A stretch of DNA of 39,931 nucleotides from Bacteroidota bacterium (lineage in GTDB: Bacteria; Bacteroidota; Bacteroidia; Chitinophagales; Chitinophagaceae): NCBI GenBank assembly GCA_023409975.1, contig JAEYQO010000112.1, positions 1 through 39,931 of the forward strand, written 5' to 3'. The translations under genes and the position numbers were made by a program. Below are positions 7,764-15,685 of this stretch, one piece after another. How positions within the stretch are numbered: position 1 is the stretch's first letter; the number at the start of each line of letters is the position of its first letter. Under the pieces are notes generated by a model, which was not told the DNA's origin, made no database searches, and worked only from the letters and a program-made list of their open reading frames with translations.

Positions 7764-9533
7764 ATGCATTCATTTCATATTCCCGTACTGGGACTTTGCT
7801 TCACCATAGATTCTCCGGTTAAAGTCGGCCGCTACGGCATAACTTCAGTCGTTTCCATTATTGAAGACAAGCTGCTGGAGGATATGCGCTCCTTCCACGC
7901 CTTGAAGTCCGGAAAAATGTATCAACCCATTTCAGAAAAAGAACCTGACTACCGGGCCAAAAGAATTACGGCTTATCTGAACCTGCTGAACGAGATCCTG
8001 GAAGATCAGATGGATGCACTGCGGGGGCAACCACTCGGTACAGGTTCAGACGCTGACAAATATTTTCAGCTTCTCCCTACCCATTCGGCGCTCAGGCTGC
8101 AGTACCACAGGATACTATCCATGCCTGCTGGTGAGAATCGGCTGATCCAGGAAAGTGAACTTAAAGCAGCGATGCAGCCGGGCAGCATTGATGTTAATAT
8201 AATGGCCAAGGTAGATAATGACCAGTATGACCGCTCGGGCAACAAATTGCCAGAGGAATACTCCGATGCTCTTTCTGCTCTGAGGGGGTATGCCAATAGT
8301 GAGCTGGCGTCCTCGATCGTATTCTCCGCGGGCTATAATCCACGCCTGTATAATTATACTGCCCGGTTCAGCGACTTCTTCCCCGATGAAAAAGGGATGC
8401 TGAAAAAGAAGATCATTCTAAAGGTGAGTGACTACCGCTCCGCGCTGGTACAGGGGAAGATTCTGGCAAAGAAGGGACTTTGGGTTTCTGAATTCCGCAT
8501 CGAGTCAGGCTTAAACTGTGGGGGTCATGCTTTTGCAACTGAAGGATTGGTTATGGGTCCGATTCTGGAAGAATTCAAAACCAAACGCTCTGCCCTTAGG
8601 AAAGAATTGCATGAGATCCGGAATAAAGCGCTTTCAGAGCTGGGCAGACAACAGGCAAATGAACCTCCTCTTCAGCGATTGAGCGCTCAGGGCGGTGTGG
8701 GTACAGCAGAAGAGCATGAATTCCTGTTAAACTATTATCAGTTGGATACTGTCGGCTGGGGCAGTCCTTTTCTGATGGTTCCCGAGGCCACCAATGTCGA
8801 TGAACAGACGCTACGCGATCTGGAATCGGCCTTACCGGAAGATTTCTATTTGAGCGGCGCTTCACCACTTGGAGTACCCTTCAATAATTTTCGCCGAAGT
8901 AGTTCGGAAGCCCAGCGGAAGCAAAGAATAGAAAAAAAGCGTCCGGGCAGTCCCTGCTACCTGAAATATCTTTCAAGCAATACAGAATTCACCGATCAAC
9001 CCATCTGCACAGCCTCAAGGGAGTATCAGCACAAGAAAGCGCAACAGCTAGCTGTTGCGGAAGGGTCTGGTGAGAACCAGCACCTGGCGCTGGCTGAAAT
9101 GGAGGAGAAGGACTGTCTATGTGAAGGGTTGACCGCTTCAGTAAGACTGAAGAACGACATGTATCTGCCACATAAACTTTCCGCAGTAGCCATCTGTCCT
9201 GGTCCGAATCTGGCCTGGTTCAGCGAGCGTTTCAGCCTTAAGGAAATGGCAGGTCATATTTACGGCCGGCAGAACCTGCTCAACCGCAGGCCACGTCCAC
9301 ATATGTTCGTGAATGAGCTGAGGTTGTACCTCGATTATCTGAAAAAGGAAGTAGTCAAAAGTGTTTCGGCAGAACCAAAGATCCGGAAGCGCTTACTGAT
9401 GTTCAGAAACAATCTCCTGGATGCGATAGGGTATTATTCTTCCCTTAACCCGAGTCCGAAGAACCAGGAAGCCTGGCTCTCTGATCTTTACAGGTTAAGA
9501 GAAGAACTGGCGGAGATCAGCGTCGGGTGCTAG
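7764..9533 (+). CDS. Uncharacterised conserved Bacteroidota protein, Cys-containing, 589 aa
   Basis: I do not recognise a characterised family. The 589-residue protein has no signal peptide or membrane segment, so it is probably cytoplasmic. The N-terminus (IPVLGLCFTIDSPVKVGRYG) resembles the first strand of a TIM-barrel flavoprotein. A glycine-rich GLNCGGHAFATEG motif lies near residue 252, a WGSPFLMVPEATNVDE segment near 332, and the C-terminal half has Cys in SPCYLKY, PICTASREYQ, KDCLCEG and AICPGPNLAWF, a set that could hold an Fe-S cluster. The motif conservation I recall from related Bacteroidota proteins suggests an enzyme. The gene stands alone between a terminator and a convergent lipoprotein gene, with a candidate Fnr-type site upstream, so expression under oxygen limitation is possible. 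Function is unknown. Confidence 0.7.
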   Translation: MHSFHIPVLGLCFTIDSPVKVGRYGITSVVSIIEDKLLEDMRSFHALKSGKMYQPISEKEPDYRAKRITAYLNLLNEILEDQMDALRGQPLGTGSDADKYFQLLPTHSALRLQYHRILSMPAGENRLIQESELKAAMQPGSIDVNIMAKVDNDQYDRSGNKLPEEYSDALSALRGYANSELASSIVFSAGYNPRLYNYTARFSDFFPDEKGMLKKKIILKVSDYRSALVQGKILAKKGLWVSEFRIESGLNCGGHAFATEGLVMGPILEEFKTKRSALRKELHEIRNKALSELGRQQANEPPLQRLSAQGGVGTAEEHEFLLNYYQLDTVGWGSPFLMVPEATNVDEQTLRDLESALPEDFYLSGASPLGVPFNNFRRSSSEAQRKQRIEKKRPGSPCYLKYLSSNTEFTDQPICTASREYQHKKAQQLAVAEGSGENQHLALAEMEEKDCLCEGLTASVRLKNDMYLPHKLSAVAICPGPNLAWFSERFSLKEMAGHIYGRQNLLNRRPRPHMFVNELRLYLDYLKKEVVKSVSAEPKIRKRLLMFRNNLLDAIGYYSSLNPSPKNQEAWLSDLYRLREELAEISVGC

Positions 9534-9780
9534 TGTCTTCGCGGGCATCCATATCTAGTGTGCCCTGAGTGGTCGTATTCTCATGTATTGCCCCCGTGTC
9601 TTCGCCAGGAAGATTATAAGGGTTGTTTTCCGCTCCTTCGGCATTGATGAGAGAGTTCTCAACTCCTGACTCGTTCTCTAAACGATCGTTACCATCTCCG
9701 GTTTCATTTGTGTCCGATGCATCGCAGGAAGCGAAGGAGAATGCGATCGGAAGCAGGAATGTCAGCATCAGTTTTCTCAT
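9517..9780 (-). CDS. Small acidic lipoprotein
   Basis: An 87-residue protein with a clear lipoprotein signal (MRKLMLTFLLPIAFSFASC, lipidation at Cys19). The mature region is very acidic and Asn/Glu/Asp-rich, with no recognisable domain and probably little structure. Its 3' end overlaps the 589-aa gene by 17 bases in a convergent arrangement. Genes of this sort are common in Bacteroidota and lack assigned functions. The lipobox and clean frame support it being real, but it is short. Confidence 0.6.
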   Translation of the reverse strand: MRKLMLTFLLPIAFSFASCDASDTNETGDGNDRLENESGVENSLINAEGAENNPYNLPGEDTGAIHENTTTQGTLDMDAREDTSTRR

Positions 9781-9977
9781 TGTTCAGTTTTCTACTTCTA
9801 TAAAAAAACTGTTCTGGATTTTTTTTCCACACTAGAGAATGGGATTGGTTTTCCTCATCTTCCTGAAAACCAAAAGCATATAAGTTCTACAACGGACGGG
9901 GCCGATCAGGAACAGTTTTTATACTGTTTCCATAGGAGAAAATGCTTTTTTATTAATTGGAGTTTCTATACTTTAAC

Positions 9978-9989
9978 TGATACAAATCA
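9978..9989. promoter_or_regulatory. Fnr-type operator TGATACAAATCA (distal nos site)
   Basis: A perfect TGAT-N4-ATCA dyad, the core of the Fnr/Dnr-family consensus. It lies 53 bases upstream of a second site in the same region, so a pair of dimers could bind. Confidence 0.6.
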
Positions 9990-9994
9990 CCGTT

Positions 9995-10026
9995 TAAAAA
10001 GGTCAAAAAAGACCTTTTTATCCTTT
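9995..10026. promoter_or_regulatory. Perfect hairpin plus shared AAAGAC-type motif upstream of nos
   Basis: A ten-base perfect inverted repeat (9995-10004 and 10011-10020) with an A6 loop. Its right arm begins the 19-mer at 10008-10026, AAAGACCTTTTTATCCTTT. This matches the sequence next to the start of the ric-operon membrane protein at 18 of 19 positions (21217-21235). It may be a repressor operator, an attenuator-like terminator, or both. Confidence 0.55.
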
Positions 10027-10029
10027 TAG

Positions 10030-10043
10030 TTGACCATTATCAT
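10030..10043. promoter_or_regulatory. Fnr-type operator TTGACCATTATCAT (proximal nos site)
   Basis: TTGAC-CATT-ATCAT departs from TTGAY-N4-RTCAA only at the last base. The half-site arrangement TGAC.ATTATCA recurs at 25841-25852 next to the crp/fnr gene, which supports recognition by the same regulator. Confidence 0.65.
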
Positions 10044-10119
10044 GTTTTTAATTTAAACCACAAACGAATTTTACATCGTGAAACAAACCAAAACTATTCA
10101 CTCAACAAAACCAGTAAGT

Positions 10120-10614
10120 ATGAAGATCAAAGCGTTATTACTCATTGCATTGACGACAGGAATCGCATTTGGAAGCTGTGGTGATTCAGGTGATCAAACC
10201 ACCAGCAACAGCTCAGAAATCCTCCAGGAACCAGGGGATGTAAGTGGCGTTCCTGTAGAGCAACAGGCTGACCCCAAAGGGATCGGTAAGTTCCAGAATA
10301 TCGAATTAACCAATCCGCTGGATCAGGCTATGGTCGATAAAGGCAAGCAGATTTCTGAAGTTAAGTGTCTGAGCTGCCACAAGCTGACAGATGAGCGTAT
10401 CGTCGGTCCGGGATGGGATGGTGTTACAGAACGCCGCACTCCTGAATGGATTATGAACTTCATTACCAACGTAGATGAGATGCTCGATAAGGACCCTGAG
10501 GCTCAGGCTATGCTGGAAATTTGTATGGTAAGAATGCCCAACCAAAATCTTACGGACGAAGATGCTCGCGCCGTACTCGAATTCATGAGATTTAATGATC
10601 AAAATAAAAGCTAA
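10120..10614 (+). CDS. Lipid-anchored monoheme cytochrome c of the nos operon
   Basis: The product is 164 residues from the ATG at 10120. An in-frame GTG at 10078 would place 14 polar residues ahead of a perfect lipoprotein signal (MKIKALLLIALTTGIAFGSC), so the ATG is preferred. One heme site, C83xxC86H87 (CLSCH), is followed by a Met-rich stretch (CMVRMPNQNLTDEDARAVLEFM) that supplies the axial Met. It is a class I c-type cytochrome tethered to a membrane facing the periplasm. As first gene of the operon directly before nosZ, it most likely donates electrons to N2O reductase; clade II clusters commonly carry such a cytochrome. It is controlled by the Fnr-type sites upstream. Confidence 0.88.
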   Translation: MKIKALLLIALTTGIAFGSCGDSGDQTTSNSSEILQEPGDVSGVPVEQQADPKGIGKFQNIELTNPLDQAMVDKGKQISEVKCLSCHKLTDERIVGPGWDGVTERRTPEWIMNFITNVDEMLDKDPEAQAMLEICMVRMPNQNLTDEDARAVLEFMRFNDQNKS

Positions 10615-10641
10615 TAACACTCACACACACAAAATTTTCCT

Positions 10642-12624
10642 ATGAGAAAGTTGCCATTAGTTCTTCTTGCCCTCGGCATATTGGGAGCTGCCCCGGGCTG
10701 TAAGATGAAAACCACTGAGTCTGCCGTTAGCGGCGACGCAGCTTCCAAGGTCTACGTGGCCCCGGGTAAGTATGACGAGTTCTACAACTTCGTTTCCGGT
10801 GGTTTCAACGGACAGATCAGCGTTTATGGATTGCCTTCCGGGCGCCTTTTGAAAATCGTTCCCGTATTTTCTCAGCATCCTGAAAATGGATATGGCTACA
10901 GTGAGGAGACGAAGGCCATGTTGCAGACAACCCATGGTTTCATTCCCTGGGATGATCAGCACCACCTTGCTCTTTCACAGACTAATGGTGAGCATGATGG
11001 TCGCTGGCTCTTTGCCAATGCCAACAACACGCCTCGTGTTGCGCGTATCGATCTTAATAGTTTCCGCACCATGCAGATCATCGAGCTGCCCAACAGCGCC
11101 GGTAACCACTCTTCTCCGTTTCTTACTGAGAACACAGAGTATGTGATCGCCGGTACCCGCTTCGCAGTGCCGCTTGGCTCAGATGAAATGGCTATCAACG
11201 ACTCTACTTTCAAGGCCAATTTTAAAAGCACTGTATCGTTCATCAGTATCGATCAGTCTTCCGGCGACATGAATGTAGCGTTCCAGGTGGTCCTTCCCGG
11301 TATGGACCTCGACCTGAGTCGTGCTGGTAAAGGACCGTCTCACGGTTGGTTCTTCTTCTCTACTTACAACACAGAGCAGGCCAGCACGCTGCTTGAAGTA
11401 AATGCCTCCAAAAAGGATAAAGACTTCATCGTAGCGGTTAACTGGAAGAAGGCAGAGGAGTACATCAAAGCCGGCAAAGGAACTAAAATGGCTACTGAGT
11501 ACTACAAGAACACGATGCATCACGAAAATCACACCGCAACTTCTGAGGTGATTCGTGAAGTACTGACTCTGGACCCAGCGATCCTGAAGGATTTCGTCTA
11601 CCTGATTCCATGTCCTAAATCCCCACACGGTTGTGATGTTGACCCTTCAGGTGAATACATCGTCGGCAGCGGTAAACTGGCAGCGCTGATCCCCGTTTTC
11701 TCTTTCCAGAAGTTTACGCAGGCTATCGCTAACCAGACTTTCGAAGGCGAATACCACGGAATTCCAGTCATCAAATATGACGCGGTGCTTCACGGGGAAG
11801 TTCAGAAGCCAGGCCTCGGACCCTTGCATACGGAATTCGATGCAAATGGTAACGCCTACACCTCTTTCTTCCTTTCCTCAGAAATCGTGAAATGGAGGAT
11901 TAAGGATCTGCAGGTGCTGGACCGGGTACCTACTTATTACTCTATTGGTCACCTGATGGTGCCTGGTGGTGATACCCGCAAGCCTTACGGTAAGTATGTT
12001 GTTGCCTACAATAAGATCACTAAAGACCGCTACCTGCCTACAGGTCCGGAACTGGCACAGAGTGCTCAGCTCTACTCTATCGAAGGCGATAAGATGCAGC
12101 TCCTGCTCGACTATCCAACTGTCGGTGAACCACACTATGCACAGGCCCTACCGGCAGATCTGATTAAGGACAAGAGCCTGAAGATCTATGATATCGCTCA
12201 GAACAAGCACCCCTATGTAACCTTAGGCGAGAAAGAGGCCAAAGTGACCCGTCAGGGCAACACGGTACACGTCTATATGACTACCATTCGCTCCCACTTG
12301 ACTCCTGATATCATTGAGGGTGTGAAAGTTGGTGACTCCGTACTGTTCCACGTGACCAACCTCGAGCAGGACTGGGATATTCCTCACGGCTTTGCTATCA
12401 AGCATGCTGATAATGCCGAGCTCCTGATCATGCCGGGTGAAACCGCCACACTTAAGTTTGTGCCTAAGAAAGAAGGTATCTATCCTTTCTATTGTACCGA
12501 CTTCTGCTCTGCTCTTCACCAGGAAATGCAAGGTTATCTCCGGGTTTCTCCCAAAGGCAGCAATGTACCCATAAAATGGGGCAATGACCCTGACAAGGGT
12601 GCTTCGGAAATCGCTGTGAAGTAA
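10642..12624 (+). CDS. nosZ: Nitrous-oxide reductase, clade II (Sec-dependent)
   Basis: A 660-residue periplasmic copper enzyme that reduces N2O to N2. The N-terminal beta-propeller carries CuZ-site histidines: DDQHH (H107, H108), GEHDG (H118) and PHGCDVDP (H329). The C-terminal cupredoxin domain holds the CuA site, with H582 in PHGF and C618, C622, H626 and M629 in CTDFCSALHQEM. The short hydrophobic leader ending near GAAPGC lacks a twin-arginine motif, the hallmark of clade II enzymes exported by Sec. The gene lies 27 bases after the cytochrome gene and is followed by a perfect 14-base hairpin and then the rest of the nos operon. All expected ligands that I can place are present, so it should be functional. 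Confidence 0.97.
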   Translation: MRKLPLVLLALGILGAAPGCKMKTTESAVSGDAASKVYVAPGKYDEFYNFVSGGFNGQISVYGLPSGRLLKIVPVFSQHPENGYGYSEETKAMLQTTHGFIPWDDQHHLALSQTNGEHDGRWLFANANNTPRVARIDLNSFRTMQIIELPNSAGNHSSPFLTENTEYVIAGTRFAVPLGSDEMAINDSTFKANFKSTVSFISIDQSSGDMNVAFQVVLPGMDLDLSRAGKGPSHGWFFFSTYNTEQASTLLEVNASKKDKDFIVAVNWKKAEEYIKAGKGTKMATEYYKNTMHHENHTATSEVIREVLTLDPAILKDFVYLIPCPKSPHGCDVDPSGEYIVGSGKLAALIPVFSFQKFTQAIANQTFEGEYHGIPVIKYDAVLHGEVQKPGLGPLHTEFDANGNAYTSFFLSSEIVKWRIKDLQVLDRVPTYYSIGHLMVPGGDTRKPYGKYVVAYNKITKDRYLPTGPELAQSAQLYSIEGDKMQLLLDYPTVGEPHYAQALPADLIKDKSLKIYDIAQNKHPYVTLGEKEAKVTRQGNTVHVYMTTIRSHLTPDIIEGVKVGDSVLFHVTNLEQDWDIPHGFAIKHADNAELLIMPGETATLKFVPKKEGIYPFYCTDFCSALHQEMQGYLRVSPKGSNVPIKWGNDPDKGASEIAVK

Positions 12625-12634
12625 TTTTTTACCC

Positions 12635-12668
12635 AATGGCAGTACATTCATTGCAATGTACTGCCATT
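12635..12668 (+). terminator. Perfect 14-bp hairpin just after nosZ (stabiliser or attenuator)
   Basis: AATGGCAGTACATT (12635-12648) and its exact complement (12655-12668) flank a six-base loop, starting 10 bases after the nosZ stop. The 3' side is followed by ATTATATC rather than a T run, so full termination is doubtful. It may protect the 3' end of a nosZ-rich transcript or partly terminate. It also contains an ATG (12636) in frame with the next gene. Confidence 0.6.
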
Positions 12669-12683
12669 ATTATATCTATCAAG

Positions 12684-13277
12684 ATGAAGAAATTAAGCAC
12701 GTTAGGAAGGATCAGTGTTTTCATAGTTATCGCCTGCATCGCCATGCTCTGGTTCTTTCCGCTCTGGCGCATCGATCTGGGAGCACCACAGTACCCCGAA
12801 GGTCTTTATATGAATATCTGGATTGATCATCTTTCAGGAGATGTTGAAACCATCAACGGCCTCAATCACTACATTGGTATGGCAACGATCCATGAAGAAG
12901 ACTTCAGGGAGTTTGTCTACCTTCCCATCACTTTTATCACATTCTGCATCCTGGGCCTCGGGGTTTTCTTCTGGAATAAAAGGATCGGCTATTTTATCTG
13001 GACCGGTCTCTTTCTCGTGATTGCCGCGCTGTCCATGTATGATTTCTGGAGATGGGAGTATGAATACGGACACAACCTCGACCCCAGTGCACCCATCAAG
13101 GTTCCCGGCATGGCTTATCAGCCACCCTTGATCGGTTATAAAAAGATGCTGAACTTTGATGCCCTATCACAACCCGATATCGGCGGCTGGTTCTTTATCG
13201 TCGCCGGTGTCATTCTCACTGCAGTGAGTTTTTATGAATGGCGGAAAGGCAGACGCGAAACTGTACGGCTCTCCTAA
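12684..13277 (+). CDS. Nos-cluster integral membrane protein (NosB-like position)
   Basis: The product is 197 residues from the ATG at 12684. The frame is open from an ATG at 12636, but that ATG is inside the nosZ hairpin and would put a poor peptide ahead of the first hydrophobic segment, so the later start is preferred. There are about four membrane segments (first at residues 8-26, then a pair around 75-120, last near 170-187) and a conserved-looking loop with YDFWRWEYEYGHNLDP and GMAYQPPLIGYK. Proteins with this loop occupy the position after nosZ in clade II clusters of Bacteroidota; in epsilonproteobacteria that slot is nosB, also of unknown function. A role in electron transfer to NosZ or its maturation is inferred from position only. 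Confidence 0.8.
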   Translation: MKKLSTLGRISVFIVIACIAMLWFFPLWRIDLGAPQYPEGLYMNIWIDHLSGDVETINGLNHYIGMATIHEEDFREFVYLPITFITFCILGLGVFFWNKRIGYFIWTGLFLVIAALSMYDFWRWEYEYGHNLDPSAPIKVPGMAYQPPLIGYKKMLNFDALSQPDIGGWFFIVAGVILTAVSFYEWRKGRRETVRLS

Positions 13278-13297
13278 ACGCTCTTAAACACACCCAC

Positions 13298-13723
13298 ATG
13301 AAAAAAACGCTTTTTGCAACGGCTCTTATCTCCGTTATCTTATTACAAGCCTGCAGCAGAAGTTTCGAACCGATCAATTACGGTTCCGATGCCTGCGCCC
13401 ACTGCAGGATGACCATCATGGATGAACGTTACGGCGCAGAGCTGGTGGATCAGAAAGGAAAGGTTTTCAAGTTTGATGATATCGTCTGCCTGAGACAGTT
13501 CGTTTCTGCACAACAACCATCCGGTGAAAGCCTTCTATTTGTAGAAGACTACCTGCAAACCAACCAGGGCATGCTGGATGCACGTACTGCGGTATACCTC
13601 CATCATCCTTTTTTCAGAAGTCCCATGAATGGTAGCATCGCGGCTTTTGCCAGCGATTCAGAAGCAAAAGCGCTTGCAGATAGCCTGCAGGCACAAAGCA
13701 CTACCTGGGAACAGATCCAATAA
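13298..13723 (+). CDS. nosL: NosL copper-chaperone lipoprotein
   Basis: The product is 141 residues from the ATG at 13298; the upstream in-frame ATG at 13238 lies in the preceding gene and would bury the lipoprotein signal. Lipidation is expected at Cys19 (LLQAC). The NosL motif C33AHC36RM38 is followed by MDERYGAELVDQKGKVFKFDDI, typical of the Cu(I)-binding domain. NosL delivers copper to apo-NosZ in the periplasm together with the NosDFY complex. It lies between the membrane protein and nosD, with only two bases before nosD. Confidence 0.95.
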   Translation: MKKTLFATALISVILLQACSRSFEPINYGSDACAHCRMTIMDERYGAELVDQKGKVFKFDDIVCLRQFVSAQQPSGESLLFVEDYLQTNQGMLDARTAVYLHHPFFRSPMNGSIAAFASDSEAKALADSLQAQSTTWEQIQ

Positions 13724-13725
13724 TC

Positions 13726-14961
13726 ATGAATCATAAAGGCTTCTTCTTACTGATGCCGTTGTTGTTACTCTTTACAGGTACAGCGACGGCGGGAAAGGTT
13801 TTTGCAACGCCTGACCAGCAGCTGCAGACGGTTATCAACCGGGCCGCTCCGGGAGATACCATCCTGATCAGAAAAGGTATCTACAAACAGAATGATATCC
13901 GGATCAATAAAAGGCTCGTTGTGATCGGTGAGGATTACCCGGTGTTTGACGGCGAGTCGAAGCATGAAATATTCTTCGTGACGGCCAGCGATGTTTACGT
14001 CGCCGGCCTCCAGATACAGAACACCGGCCATAGCGGGATGGTCGATATGGCAGGGATAAAGATCCAGGATGCCAGCCGGGTCATCGTCCGCGACTGTAAG
14101 ATCTACAACACCACCTATGGCGTCTACCTCCAAAACAGCACGCACTGCACCGTTGACAGAAATGAGATCCGGTCGAATGCAGTGACGGAACTCAGTGCCG
14201 GAAATGGAATACATGCCTGGAAATGCAACAGCCTGCTGATCACTAATAATAGTGTCTCCAGACACAGGGATGGTATCTACTTTGAATTCGTTACAGAATC
14301 CCTGGTCCATCGGAATAACACGTTTGACAATATCAGGTATGGTCTGCACTTCATGTTCTCTCACAATGATACATACAGCTATAACACGTTCAGAAATAAT
14401 GGCGCAGGTGTTTCCGTGATGTTTACCAAGGGAATTACCATGTACCGTAACAAGTTCTTTCATAATTGGGGCAGCTCTGCCTATGCCATTCTGCTGAAGG
14501 AAATCTCAGATAGCAGAATCGAGTACAATGAGTTTCACAAGAATACGGTTGGCATCTTTATGGAAGGAACGAGTCGTATACACGTTGCCTGGAACACCTT
14601 CAGCGAGAATGGCTGGGCTATGAGAATTCAGGCCAGTTGCATGGACAATGTTTTCGAGAAGAACAATTTCAAAAGCAACTCCTTCGATGTAGCCACCAAT
14701 GGAACCATGATGCTCAATGAATTCCGGCAGAACTACTGGGATAAATACGATGGCTACGATCTCGACCGGGACGGAACCGGCGACATCCCCTACTACCCCG
14801 TCAGCGTCTATGCCGTAGTCTCAGAAAGAATTCCCACAGCTATGATCCTTTACAGGAGCTTTCTTACGAATATTATGGACCAGGTCGAAAAGGTGATGCC
14901 GAGCATCATCCCGGACGAACTAAAAGACGATCAGCCTAAAATGAAACAATGGAAGCTATGA
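13726..14961 (+). CDS. nosD: NosD periplasmic copper-maturation protein
   Basis: A 411-residue protein with a signal peptide (residues 1-22), then a right-handed parallel beta-helix made of repeated short rungs (CASH/NosD repeats, about 30-330) rich in Asn and Gly. The family's end signature NYWDKYDGYDLDRDGTGDIP is present near 338-357. NosD sits on the NosFY ABC transporter and accepts copper from NosL for assembly of the CuZ site of NosZ. Its 3' end overlaps nosF by 13 bases, indicating translational coupling. Confidence 0.95.
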   Translation: MNHKGFFLLMPLLLLFTGTATAGKVFATPDQQLQTVINRAAPGDTILIRKGIYKQNDIRINKRLVVIGEDYPVFDGESKHEIFFVTASDVYVAGLQIQNTGHSGMVDMAGIKIQDASRVIVRDCKIYNTTYGVYLQNSTHCTVDRNEIRSNAVTELSAGNGIHAWKCNSLLITNNSVSRHRDGIYFEFVTESLVHRNNTFDNIRYGLHFMFSHNDTYSYNTFRNNGAGVSVMFTKGITMYRNKFFHNWGSSAYAILLKEISDSRIEYNEFHKNTVGIFMEGTSRIHVAWNTFSENGWAMRIQASCMDNVFEKNNFKSNSFDVATNGTMMLNEFRQNYWDKYDGYDLDRDGTGDIPYYPVSVYAVVSERIPTAMILYRSFLTNIMDQVEKVMPSIIPDELKDDQPKMKQWKL

Positions 14962-15683
14962 TCCGGATAGAACATCTTACCAAGAAATTCGGGAAGTTTA
15001 CAGCACTCGATGATATTAGCCTCAACCTCGGGGAAGGCCAGGCTATTTCCCTGCTCGGACCCAATGGTTCAGGAAAGACCACGCTGATCAAGTCCATTCT
15101 CGGATTGGTCATCCCCCAGAAAGGTACCATTACCATCAACGGACATATCGTAAAAAAGGACTGGAGCTACCGGTCACAGATCGGTTATATGCCTCAGATC
15201 GGAAGATACCCGGATAATATGACCATAGGTCAGGTGCTCAGGATGATAAAAGAGATCAGGAAAGATCACAAGCATTACGATGAGGAACTGATCTACGGTT
15301 TTGGCCTCGACAAAATGTATCACAAGACAATGCGTAGTCTTTCAGGTGGTACACGGCAAAAGGTCAGCGCCTCACTCGCTTTCATGTTTTCTCCCCAGCT
15401 CTACATCCTTGATGAACCCACCGCGGGCCTCGACCCTGTTGCCAGTGAACTGCTGAAAGAAAAGATCAGCAAGGAACGGGCTGCGGGCAAGCTGATCCTG
15501 ATCACCTCACACGTGCTCAGTGACCTGGAAGGGATCGCTAGTCATATCATCTATCTGCAGGATGGAAAGCTGATGCTATATAAAAGCGTGAGCGAACTAC
15601 AAGCCTCCACAGGTGAAGAGAAACTTAATAAAGTAATCGCGCAGGTTATCCGCACGCAGATACCTGCAGGAAGCTATGATTAA
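14949..15683 (+). CDS. nosF: NosF ABC transporter ATPase
   Basis: A 244-residue ABC ATPase. The Walker A GPNGSGKTT lies at about residues 37-45, the ABC signature LSGGTRQK near 131-138, and the Walker B/D-loop ILDEPTAGLDP near 152-162. It forms a complex with NosY and NosD and powers copper-site maturation of NosZ. The ATG at 14949 overlaps nosD; a second ATG three codons on (14958, MIRIEHL) is equally plausible. Two bases separate it from nosY. Confidence 0.95.
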   Translation: MEAMIRIEHLTKKFGKFTALDDISLNLGEGQAISLLGPNGSGKTTLIKSILGLVIPQKGTITINGHIVKKDWSYRSQIGYMPQIGRYPDNMTIGQVLRMIKEIRKDHKHYDEELIYGFGLDKMYHKTMRSLSGGTRQKVSASLAFMFSPQLYILDEPTAGLDPVASELLKEKISKERAAGKLILITSHVLSDLEGIASHIIYLQDGKLMLYKSVSELQASTGEEKLNKVIAQVIRTQIPAGSYD

Positions 15684-15685
15684 AT

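Larger units (their letters stand above)
9781..10119. promoter_or_regulatory. Regulatory region of the nos operon
   Basis: This 339-base AT-rich gap carries the control elements of the nos operon. From left to right there is an Fnr-type site (9978-9989), a perfect hairpin overlapping a repeated motif shared with two other promoters (9995-10026), and a second Fnr-type site (10030-10043). No exact TAnnTTTG box is seen; if the second Fnr site is at -41.5, transcription would begin near 10078 and give a leader of about 40 bases before the ATG at 10120. The left part (9781-9960) holds nothing I can identify beyond the lipoprotein promoter side. Confidence 0.6.

Noticed and set aside
10078..10119. 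GTG start adding 14 residues to the nos cytochrome c
   Set aside because: It would displace a textbook lipoprotein signal that begins at the ATG at 10120.
12636..12683. Earlier ATG for the post-nosZ membrane protein
   Set aside because: It lies within the left arm of the perfect hairpin and adds a non-conserved peptide before the first membrane helix; the ATG at 12684 is better.
13765..14463. 232-aa minus-strand frame inside nosD
   Set aside because: It is antisense to the clear beta-helix repeats of NosD; the regular repeat structure produces long shadow frames.
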